From NCBI GenBank assembly GCA_002369155.1, contig DFEM01000174.1, positions 1-5,634 on the forward strand: a stretch of DNA of 5,634 nt, given 5' to 3'. The DNA comes from Lachnospiraceae bacterium UBA3802 (GTDB lineage: Bacteria; Bacillota; Clostridia; Lachnospirales; Lachnospiraceae). The position numbers were made by a program, and so were the translations under genes. Below the pieces are notes generated by a model. It was given only the letters and a program-made list of their open reading frames with translations. It was not told the DNA's origin and did no database searches. Within the stretch, counting starts at the first letter, position 1. Each line of letters opens with the position of its first letter. Shown here in pieces: positions 1-5,634 of the stretch.

Positions 1-743
1 TGTGCTATTCTCTCCGGAATCATCGTGAGGTTGAATTTGCCCATCTGATTGATTCCCTGGTAGTCGCTTAATTCTTTGTGCTGAATGGCAAGCAGGAGTT
101 TAAGAATTCCGAAATACAATGCTCCTCCGCCGATTCCCATCATCAGATACTTAAAGCCTTTGTTCCAGACATCGTAAATATCTTCGTTGTTGATAACATC
201 AAATACGATATCAAAAAGGCAAAGCAAAATGGTAACCGAAATATACGCCTGGTACGTACCCATGCTGAACGCAAGAACAACGGCACCGAATATAAATCCC
301 AGTTTGTATTTTCTGCTTATATATGCAGCAAGGATTGCAAGCAGGAGTCCTAGCATATAACCGTCGACCGTGTACATATATGACATGGTTGCAGCTACTG
401 CCGGGAATGTAGCCATAACGGCGGGGATTAAAATCATCGAAGATTTCTTCTTTACGTCAAAAAATCTTGTAACGTACACGGCACATATCGCTATGAAAAT
501 AATTGCCAGCAGTCCGTTGACAAAATTCAAATCGTAAAAAGATGAGAATCCGCACGCTATCATCAAAAACCATCTTCCGGAAGTGATCATGTTCTGATCG
601 AAATAAAAGTTGGTCATTGAATCGATATTCGGAAACTTGTTGACTATCATAAACATATGTGTGATAAGTCCTATTACAAGTGCCGAAGTAAAAGGAATTC
701 TATATTGTTCTTCTTTTAACTTGGTAATTAATTTTTCCATCAT
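1..743 (-). CDS. GtrII-type polytopic membrane glucosyltransferase, N-terminal part (3' end outside window)
   Basis: I translated this from the minus strand; it is open from the ATG at 743 to the left edge (247 residues, no stop). The protein is a membrane protein with hydrophobic segments near residues 18-36, 76-94, 101-120, 128-142, 149-162, 164-183 and 198-220. The family call rests on a pattern typical of the GtrII family: SGRW at 55-58, VNGLL at 75-79, a P-containing segment followed by YMYTVDGYM (122-130), and GTYQAYIS (162-169). Family members transfer a sugar from an undecaprenyl-phosphate carrier to a surface polymer on the outer face of the membrane; the sugar and acceptor cannot be read here. 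Its start overlaps the gtrB-like stop as ATGA, which implies translational coupling. A second ATG follows at once (740), and the purine-rich GAGAAG is better spaced for that one, so the true start may be one codon later. Family members are usually near 500 residues, so about half is seen. Confidence 0.8.
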   Translation of the reverse strand, partial: MMEKLITKLKEEQYRIPFTSALVIGLITHMFMIVNKFPNIDSMTNFYFDQNMITSGRWFLMIACGFSSFYDLNFVNGLLAIIFIAICAVYVTRFFDVKKKSSMILIPAVMATFPAVAATMSYMYTVDGYMLGLLLAILAAYISRKYKLGFIFGAVVLAFSMGTYQAYISVTILLCLFDIVFDVINNEDIYDVWNKGFKYLMMGIGGGALYFGILKLLLAIQHKELSDYQGINQMGKFNLTMIPERIA

Positions 744-1663
744 TTCTTCTCTTTCACAATGTATATGGGTCTTCCCTTAACTTCAAGGTATGTCTTGGAC
801 ATATACATGCCGATAATTCCAACCGAGAAGAGCTGGATTCCGGCAAAAAACGTAATCATGCATGCGAGCGAAGGCCATCCGTCTACGGGATCGCCGAAAA
901 CAAGCGCTCTTATGAAAAGGAAAATAAGAGCCGCAAAAGCAAGGAGGCAGAAAAACATGCCGATTAACGACGACCATACCAAAGGCGCAGTCGAAAAAGC
1001 AACAATGCCTTCGATTGAATACTGGAAAAGCTTAAAGAATGACCATTTGGTCTTTCCCGCAACTCTCTTTCTGTTTTCGTAAGGAATCCATTTGGTGTCG
1101 AATCCGACCCAGCCGAAAATTCCTTTGCTGAATCTGTTGTATTCACCCATTTCAACAATGGCATCCACCATGGTTCTTTTCATAAGTCTGAAATCTCTCG
1201 CTCCCGGAACCATGTCAACTTTGGCAATGATATGCATGATAAAATAAAACATATTCGCAAATGCGGATCTGATCGGAGGCTCTCCTTTTCTGTCGACTCT
1301 TCTTGTGGCCACACAGTCGTATCCTTCATTGGTTATGCTCTCGTACATTCCCGGAATAAGTTCGGGCGGATCCTGCAAATCGGCATCCATAATGGCGACA
1401 TAATCGCCTGTCGATTCCTTAAGTCCTGCATACATTGCAGCTTCTTTTCCGAAGTTTCTCGAAAAAGAAACAAAATGTACTCTCGAATCTTTTTCGGAGA
1501 GTTCTCTTAATACATCAAGTGTTTTGTCCCTGCTTCCGTCATTTATGAAAAGATATTCAATTTCAAGCGGCATATCCTTAAGCGCTTCGCTTGTCGCTTC
1601 GTAAAAAAGAGGAATAGCTTCTTCTTCATTGTAGCAGGGCACAATAATTGTACATTTTTCCAT
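740..1663 (-). CDS. GtrB/DPM1-like polyprenyl-phosphate glycosyltransferase
   Basis: This is a GT2-family enzyme of the bactoprenol-phosphate glycosyltransferase type, which moves a sugar from a nucleotide sugar to undecaprenyl phosphate at the inner face of the membrane. Numbered from the longer frame that begins at 1678, it has VPCYNEEE (13-20), INDGSRD (45-51), RNFGKEAA (74-81), the metal-binding DADLQDPPE (98-106), and the conserved KTKWS stretch (209-213) leading to two membrane helices at about 231-258 and 270-295. This layout and the short basic tail match GtrB, YkoT and related proteins of about 310 residues. I prefer the ATG at 1663 (307 residues), because GGAGA lies 4 nt before it while the ATG at 1678 has no ribosome binding site. 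The gene follows the GT2-like gene by 29 bp and overlaps the GtrII-like gene by 4 bp. The family is near certain; the sugar (glucose, GlcNAc or other) is not determined. Confidence 0.93.
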   Translation of the reverse strand: MEKCTIIVPCYNEEEAIPLFYEATSEALKDMPLEIEYLFINDGSRDKTLDVLRELSEKDSRVHFVSFSRNFGKEAAMYAGLKESTGDYVAIMDADLQDPPELIPGMYESITNEGYDCVATRRVDRKGEPPIRSAFANMFYFIMHIIAKVDMVPGARDFRLMKRTMVDAIVEMGEYNRFSKGIFGWVGFDTKWIPYENRKRVAGKTKWSFFKLFQYSIEGIVAFSTAPLVWSSLIGMFFCLLAFAALIFLFIRALVFGDPVDGWPSLACMITFFAGIQLFSVGIIGMYMSKTYLEVKGRPIYIVKEKK

Positions 1664-1667
1664 AGTT

Positions 1668-1672
1668 TCTCC
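1668..1672 (-). promoter_or_regulatory. Ribosome binding site that decides the gtrB-like start
   Basis: On the minus strand GGAGA is followed by a 4-nt spacer and the ATG at 1663. The site lies inside the extra codons that a start at 1678 would add. The bases before that upstream ATG are AT-rich with no Shine-Dalgarno match. The resulting N-terminus (MEKCTIIVPCYNEEE) also fits the usual short lead-in to the first GT2 strand. Confidence 0.7.
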
Positions 1673-1692
1673 ATTCATATTCGAAACTTTTA

Positions 1693-2700
1693 TTACAACG
1701 CATCCATCTTCATCGTGGCTTTCAAAAACTTATTCGGGCTCGCCATATGAAGTTCTACCAGATCTTTTATATCATCATCGTATTTTTCGTAATAATACGG
1801 ATTGGTTTCAAACTCGGGGAAGCAGTCTTCCATTGATTCCTGAAGCATCTTAAGAAATGTCTGCTTTCTCTTCTTTGCCGGCGTAATTGCAATGTATGTA
1901 AAAAGAGTTTTCATATACATATCATCGATGCACGCGCTTTCGACTTCTTCAGGAAATTCCTCAAGGAACTCTCTCTTATAGCACTCTTCAAGGAAAAAAC
2001 TCATAACATCCAGCCTGTCATAAAGATCGTCTTCCGTAATATCTGAAGTTTTGTCCTCATCGAAAAAGTATAGTTTTTCGGCAACATATTCGAAATTTTT
2101 TGCACAAAGAAGAGCAAGCCTTCCGATTCCCGATTTTTCAAAAAGAAGATTTTCCGGAAACCACAGACCGTTATCCCAAAAAATGTTTTTCTTATATATC
2201 TTAGATTCCATGCTTCCGGGATTAACCGTAAGAAGCGCCTTTTTATCGTAATCTTCCATACTTAGCGCTTCCCTGAAAACATCGGAATTCATATCACTTT
2301 CGTCGGTATTGTCAGCGCATCCGACAACATCCGTTTCTTTGTTTTCTTCTGCTTTTTTCAAAAGTTTTTTTATGAAAGAAGGATCAAGAGTGTCTCCCGC
2401 GTTTAAAAAGCATATCCAGTCGCCTTCTTTTGTATCTCCGTCAAAAGATTTTCTTAAGCCCAGATTAAAAGCTCCGCCTCTTCCTCTTCTCTCGGATGTA
2501 TAAAATACTTTTACTTTTTCGATATTATCATATTCGGACAAAAAGCTTTTGACTTTTTCCGAAACCACATCCGCACAGACAAGAATTTCGGTTTTGATAT
2601 CGTTCTTCTGACTCAGTGTGGATTCAATTGTGTTTTTAATTTTATGCGTGTCCGTATTTGCATCATAAAGTCCGATAATGATGCTGATTCTTAAATCCAT
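1693..2700 (-). CDS. Divergent GT2-like glycosyltransferase
   Basis: This 335-residue soluble protein has a GT-A-type N-terminal half and an acidic, helix-rich C-terminal half (about 215-335) that I cannot assign. The fold is supported by the opening strand ISIIIGLYD (5-13), TIESTLSQK (24-32) matching the usual SxLxQ helix, RRGRGGAFNLGL (71-82) in place of the common RNxG region, and DWICFLNAGDTLDP (94-107). Two catalytic positions differ from the textbook family: NAGD (100-103) stands where DxD is usual, and FEKSG (187-191) follows FPENLL where ED is usual. NxGD forms are known in some active GT2 enzymes, so activity is not excluded. The start is forced, because an in-frame TAA lies 21 nt upstream on the minus strand; AAGAGA provides a modest ribosome binding site. 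It lies 70 bp after the ABC gene and 29 bp before the gtrB-like gene, so it is probably co-transcribed. Donor and acceptor are unknown. Confidence 0.82.
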   Translation of the reverse strand: MDLRISIIIGLYDANTDTHKIKNTIESTLSQKNDIKTEILVCADVVSEKVKSFLSEYDNIEKVKVFYTSERRGRGGAFNLGLRKSFDGDTKEGDWICFLNAGDTLDPSFIKKLLKKAEENKETDVVGCADNTDESDMNSDVFREALSMEDYDKKALLTVNPGSMESKIYKKNIFWDNGLWFPENLLFEKSGIGRLALLCAKNFEYVAEKLYFFDEDKTSDITEDDLYDRLDVMSFFLEECYKREFLEEFPEEVESACIDDMYMKTLFTYIAITPAKKRKQTFLKMLQESMEDCFPEFETNPYYYEKYDDDIKDLVELHMASPNKFLKATMKMDAL

Positions 2701-2727
2701 TTGTATCTCTTTTCTTTACATGATTTC

Positions 2728-2757
2728 CCGTGCATGTTCTTGGCTGTTTCTGCACGG
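2728..2757. repeat. Inverted repeat between the ABC and GT2-like genes
   Basis: The arms CCGTGCA (2728-2734) and TGCACGG (2751-2757) are perfect 7-bp reverse complements around a 16-nt loop, in the 70-bp gap after the ABC stop. In the transcript this could form a hairpin. No run of U follows it on the minus strand, so it does not look like an intrinsic terminator. It may stabilise or separate mRNA segments, or be chance. Confidence 0.45.
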
Positions 2758-2770
2758 ATTTCAAACTCTG

Positions 2771-4516
2771 TTATCTTTCTTTGGTTGCCTTGCCGTTTTC
2801 TATTCTGTATACGGCATCGCATTTCTCGATGGTCTGAAGTCTGTGTGCAATGATGATGAGTGTCTTTCTTCCGTGAAGGCTGTTGACCGAATCCATGATG
2901 GCCTTTTCGGTATCGCCGTCAAGGGCTGATGTGGCCTCGTCGAGAACAAGCACTTCGGGATCTTCGTAAAGCGCTCTTGCGATGCTTATACGCTGTCTCT
3001 GACCGCCCGATAATCTTATTCCTCTCTCTCCGATGCCGGTTTCAAGGCCGTCCGGAAGTCCTTTTACAAACTCATCGAGCTGGGCTTCTTTTAATACTTC
3101 CCACACTCTCTCTTCATCTATCTCTTCTTCGGGAATACCGAATGCAACATTCTTTCTTATCGTATCATCAAGCATGAAGACGGTCTGGGGAATATACCCG
3201 ATGTTTTTAAGCCATCTTCTGTAATTGTCAGGGCTTAAAGTATCTTTGCCATCCGCAAGTATTTCGCCTGATTCGAGTTTTAAAAGGCCGAGCATTACAT
3301 CCACGATTGTCGATTTGCCGGCACCCGTGGTACCCACGATTCCGACAGCGGAGCCGACAGGTATTTCCATGGTGGCATCGTTTAAAACATAAACTTCCGA
3401 ATTGGGATATTTGTATTTGATATTTTTAAGTTCAATCTTTTCTTTTACTTCAAGCTTGTCCTTGGGACGTTCAAGCGATGATACTTCGGAATTCTCATCG
3501 GAAATTTCATCCTGAAGATTGTCGGATACGTTCATAAGGAACGGCTCGAAATACGAGATGTTGTTTAAGCAGTTGTTTATTCTGTTGGCGGAAGGCATTA
3601 ACCTTACCACAGCATAAAGGAATGCACCCATCGTGCTTATTACCGAAGCGGCATCAGTGCTTCCCTCGATATAAACGCTTATAAGATATACAACGATCGC
3701 GGCTATGCAGACCACCTCAATGATAAGACGCGGTACATTGTTTAAAAGCGTATATTTCTGAACAGCATTTACGTATCCTTTTCCGCATTCGATGTAGCAG
3801 TCCGAAAAGTATTTTTCTTTACCGCCGATTTTAATCTCTTTGATTCCGACTATCGTCTGATTAATCCACTTGAAAAGACCGCTGTAATAATCCTGATTGT
3901 CTTTTCCGGCTTTATAAAGAACGGGCTTTAATGAAATCTTGATGATTAAAAGCGTTACGCCAAGAAGCAGTGCCATCAGCAAAGTCATCAGCGGATAATA
4001 ATACATGCAAAGCGCAATCAAAGTCACAAATACAAACAGCTCTGAAATCAGAAGCATAAGGGACTGGATCAGAGCGTACATATTGTTGACGTCCGATGTG
4101 ATACTTCTTTGGATTACCGCGCTGTCGGCATTAAGGTAATATTCGTAATTGCGTCTTATGTAATTTTTCATCATCCTCTCGGATGTTCTGAACTGATTGC
4201 TGTAAACGAATTTGTAAAGCAGCTTTTGTTCGATAAAAAGGAATAAATTCTTAATCACAAAAACAAGTACAAGTCCAACCATAATGGCAACGCCGAATGC
4301 TTTTTCGCTGTTAAAAGGCGAGTGGTTGTAAAGTATCGAAAGGTACTTGTTCGTAGTGATGATTCCCGGCTGAAAAACCACGCTTATTACGGGGATCAAA
4401 ACCGCTACCGAACAGGCTTCAAGGAATGCTCCGATAAACATCAAAAACACGAGGCCCGCTATATGAAGTTTTTGCTTTCCGTCAAGAAGTTTTAAAAGCT
4501 TCTTTAATATTTTCAT
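2771..4516 (-). CDS. PglK/MsbA-like ABC exporter, probable lipid-linked glycan flippase
   Basis: A 581-residue half-transporter with its membrane domain fused to its ATPase, expected to work as a homodimer in the cytoplasmic membrane. Hydrophobic segments lie near residues 17-45, 73-97, 150-172, 174-198, 262-287 and 291-310, the six expected for an ABC exporter. An acidic linker (331-358) leads to the ATPase: Walker A GTTGAGKST (395-403), Q-loop Q444, signature LSGGQ (503-507), Walker B EVLVLDE (521-527) and H-loop H558, all intact. The first helix pattern (LEACSVAVLIPVI) and the GIKEIKIGGKE coupling region (224-234) resemble PglK, the Campylobacter flippase for lipid-linked oligosaccharide. 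Placement among glycosyltransferases supports glycan or lipid-linked sugar export, though substrate choice is inference and peptide or lipid export cannot be excluded from motifs alone. The start is forced by an in-frame TGA 12 nt upstream, yet no good ribosome binding site is seen before it. Confidence 0.92.
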   Translation of the reverse strand: MKILKKLLKLLDGKQKLHIAGLVFLMFIGAFLEACSVAVLIPVISVVFQPGIITTNKYLSILYNHSPFNSEKAFGVAIMVGLVLVFVIKNLFLFIEQKLLYKFVYSNQFRTSERMMKNYIRRNYEYYLNADSAVIQRSITSDVNNMYALIQSLMLLISELFVFVTLIALCMYYYPLMTLLMALLLGVTLLIIKISLKPVLYKAGKDNQDYYSGLFKWINQTIVGIKEIKIGGKEKYFSDCYIECGKGYVNAVQKYTLLNNVPRLIIEVVCIAAIVVYLISVYIEGSTDAASVISTMGAFLYAVVRLMPSANRINNCLNNISYFEPFLMNVSDNLQDEISDENSEVSSLERPKDKLEVKEKIELKNIKYKYPNSEVYVLNDATMEIPVGSAVGIVGTTGAGKSTIVDVMLGLLKLESGEILADGKDTLSPDNYRRWLKNIGYIPQTVFMLDDTIRKNVAFGIPEEEIDEERVWEVLKEAQLDEFVKGLPDGLETGIGERGIRLSGGQRQRISIARALYEDPEVLVLDEATSALDGDTEKAIMDSVNSLHGRKTLIIIAHRLQTIEKCDAVYRIENGKATKER

Positions 4517-4553
4517 GCTGCTTTTTCACTTTCGTGTAAGTTTAATTTTCATT

Positions 4554-4591
4554 CACTGCAGTTTATATAATCCATAACCTTTTTTGCAGTG
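4554..4591. repeat. Inverted repeat upstream of the ABC gene
   Basis: The arms CACTGCA (4554-4560) and TGCAGTG (4585-4591) are perfect 7-bp reverse complements around a 24-nt AT-rich loop. The site lies in the 86-bp gap between the first GT2 gene and the ABC gene. The loop carries TATATAAA on the minus strand, which resembles a -10 element, but I find no matching -35 at 16-18 bp. The structure lacks a U run, so it is not a plain terminator. It could be an operator, an mRNA hairpin, or chance. Confidence 0.4.
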
Positions 4592-4601
4592 TTTCGCGAA
4601 A
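4592..4601. repeat. 10-bp perfect palindrome TTTCGCGAAA
   Basis: It lies directly beside the right arm of the preceding inverted repeat and 1 bp from the stop codon of the first GT2 gene. Such a short palindrome could be a binding site for a dimeric regulator, but at this length chance is a fair explanation. No second copy was noticed in the window. Confidence 0.25.
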
Positions 4602-4602
4602 T

Positions 4603-5598
4603 TTATTTTTCTACGCGCTTTCCCTTTAAGATCATAATCTTGTTGTGAATCCACTTGCTAAAGCGCGGTGCCCTGCTTAAAATCTTTAAGTTTCTTCTGT
4701 CTTTAGGTGCAAGGTATTTGTTTTCGTCAATATCTTTTCTCCAAAGTTTCAATTCCTTTAAAACCTTGTCGGCCACGGGATTGTTTTTCATCTTTGAAAG
4801 AGGAGTGTGAAGCGTATAATCAAGTCTTTGATAAAGCTGAAACTTTCTTGCCTCTTCCTTAAGAGCCGGATACTTTTTGTCAACAAGCTCCGCTGCCATA
4901 TCGGAATTTTCAATCATGCAGTCGTAGAAAAGATTTTTGTAAACATTTCTTGTGTTGCTTCCGAATCGAAGGATGATATTGTATCCCGTAATCTCGTATG
5001 TGTATATGTAATCGAACTCCTGAAGCATGTATACCAAAAGTTCGAAATCTTCGTTAAGTCTTCCCTCGTTAAAAGCAAATCTTTTCATGAAATCCGCTTT
5101 TATCATCTTGGTGCAAAACGAACTGTCTCCAAGATGAAGGAGGAGTTCTCTTAAATATTCTTCGGAAGTTTCCCTGACTATTTTGCCGCTGTCTTTAAGA
5201 GGTCCGCTCTCAAGGCTTCCGTCTTCATATCTGCAAACGGCCATGCACTGGGTTATAATCGCATCCGGATATTCTTTGAAAACCTTCATGAGATTTTCGA
5301 CAATATCTTTTTCGTAATAATCGTCCGAATCGCAAAAGCAGATAAAATCACCTTTTGCTTCTTTTATGCCGACATTTCTTGCACTTGAAGAACCGCCGTT
5401 TTCCTTGTGAAACGCCCTGACTCTTAAATCCTTCTTTTCGTATTCTTTGCAAATCTCAAACGAATCATCCGTCGAACCGTCGTCGATAAGCAGTATTTCC
5501 AGATTTTCGTAGGTCTGCGAAAGAATTGCGTCCACGCATCTTTTCAAATATGAAGTTGAATTATATCCCGGAACTATTACCGATACCAGATAATTCAT
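4603..5598 (-). CDS. GT2-family glycosyltransferase (capsule/exopolysaccharide type)
   Basis: A soluble 331-residue inverting glycosyltransferase that probably adds one sugar to a growing lipid-linked glycan at the cytoplasmic face. The GT-A domain is intact: VSVIVPGYNS (5-14), AILSQTYENLEILLIDDGSTD (24-44), the GGSSSARNVGI stretch (68-78), metal-binding DSDD (90-93), and NED (182-184) after FNEGRL, which supplies the likely catalytic base. The C-terminal part is charged and helical, with a basic end, which may help it sit at the membrane; no transmembrane helix is seen. AAAAGGA (5605-5611 on the opposite strand) lies 6 nt before the ATG, a good ribosome binding site, and an in-frame TAA at 5611-5613 rules out a longer start. 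It is the first complete gene of the series and is followed after 86 bp by the ABC gene. The motifs resemble EpsJ/WcaA-like enzymes, but the sugar cannot be named from sequence alone. Confidence 0.92.
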   Translation of the reverse strand: MNYLVSVIVPGYNSTSYLKRCVDAILSQTYENLEILLIDDGSTDDSFEICKEYEKKDLRVRAFHKENGGSSSARNVGIKEAKGDFICFCDSDDYYEKDIVENLMKVFKEYPDAIITQCMAVCRYEDGSLESGPLKDSGKIVRETSEEYLRELLLHLGDSSFCTKMIKADFMKRFAFNEGRLNEDFELLVYMLQEFDYIYTYEITGYNIILRFGSNTRNVYKNLFYDCMIENSDMAAELVDKKYPALKEEARKFQLYQRLDYTLHTPLSKMKNNPVADKVLKELKLWRKDIDENKYLAPKDRRNLKILSRAPRFSKWIHNKIMILKGKRVEK

Positions 5599-5634
5599 AT
5601 AAGGTCCTTTTTACTGATCGATTCCGACAATCTT
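5599..5634 (-). other. Possible 3' end of an upstream gene
   Basis: Only 36 bp remain before the right edge. Two minus-strand frames end here: one would read KIVGIDQ then stop at 5611-5613, and another would read RLSESISKKDLI then stop at 5595-5597, overlapping the GT2 start as ATGA. Either would fit operon packing and I cannot choose between them. The stretch could equally be a leader without coding function. No promoter is evident in it. Confidence 0.25.
5605..5611 (-). promoter_or_regulatory. Strong ribosome binding site of the first GT2 gene
   Basis: AAAAGGA on the minus strand is separated by 6 nt from the ATG at 5598. It is the clearest Shine-Dalgarno in the window. It follows at once after an in-frame TAA (5611-5613), a layout common inside operons. 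Confidence 0.7.

Noticed and set aside
78..353. Plus-strand open frame of 91 codons
   Set aside because: It lies wholly opposite the GtrII-like gene, whose translation shows clear membrane helices and family motifs. The plus-strand product has no recognisable domain.
759..1510. Several plus-strand and alternate minus-strand frames of 64-107 codons
   Set aside because: All overlap the gtrB-like gene, which has complete GT2 motifs; they are shadow frames with no family features.
2728..2757. Intrinsic terminator after the ABC gene
   Set aside because: The 7-bp stem is present, but the transcript continues with GAAAUC and not a U run, and the next gene starts 28 bp beyond the stem on the same strand.
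2678..3224. Plus-strand frames of 63-83 codons over the ABC ATPase region
   Set aside because: They are antisense to the conserved ATPase motifs, and their products show low-complexity Ser/Leu/Arg-rich content typical of antisense translation.
4554..4591. Intrinsic terminator after the first GT2 gene
   Set aside because: The stem has a 24-nt loop and is followed by AAUGAAAAUU on the minus strand, with no U run.
4807..5154. Plus-strand open frame of 115 codons
   Set aside because: It is antisense to the C-terminal half of the first GT2 gene, with no domain and no supporting context.

Overview
The window reads as one stretch of a surface-polysaccharide or glycoconjugate cluster. All convincing genes lie on the minus strand, so transcription runs from high to low coordinates. 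In that order they are: a GT2 glycosyltransferase (4603-5598), an ABC exporter resembling the PglK/MsbA type of lipid-linked glycan flippase (2771-4516), a divergent GT2-like protein (1693-2700), a GtrB/DPM1-like polyprenyl-phosphate glycosyltransferase (740-1663), and the 5' part of a GtrII-type membrane glucosyltransferase (1-743) that leaves the window at its left edge. The plus-strand reading frames are shadows of these genes.

The organism is probably a Gram-positive Firmicute, most likely a Clostridia/Lachnospiraceae-type bacterium. This rests on moderately AT-rich coding DNA, purine-rich ribosome binding sites, the style of the proteins, and tight same-strand packing. It is an impression from sequence style and not a placement; no taxonomic marker is present.

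The genes suggest two linked processes. The upstream GT2 enzyme(s) could build a glycan on the cytoplasmic side, and the PglK-like transporter could move a lipid-linked glycan across the membrane. GtrB would load a sugar onto undecaprenyl phosphate, and GtrII would use that lipid-linked sugar on the outer face to decorate a polymer. GtrB and GtrII overlap by 4 bp (ATGA) and are probably translationally coupled. No GtrA-type small flippase, the usual third member of such systems, is visible here; it may lie beyond the left edge.

The gaps are short. Two of them, 86 bp before the ABC gene and 70 bp after it, each hold a perfect 7-bp inverted repeat with no terminator-like T run. No stretch over 300 bases lacks a gene. 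I see no RNA gene, mobile element, CRISPR array or clear terminator, and no convincing sign of a wholly new system. The points most worth checking are the degenerate active-site motifs of the middle GT2 protein, the missing GtrA, and the paired inverted repeats.
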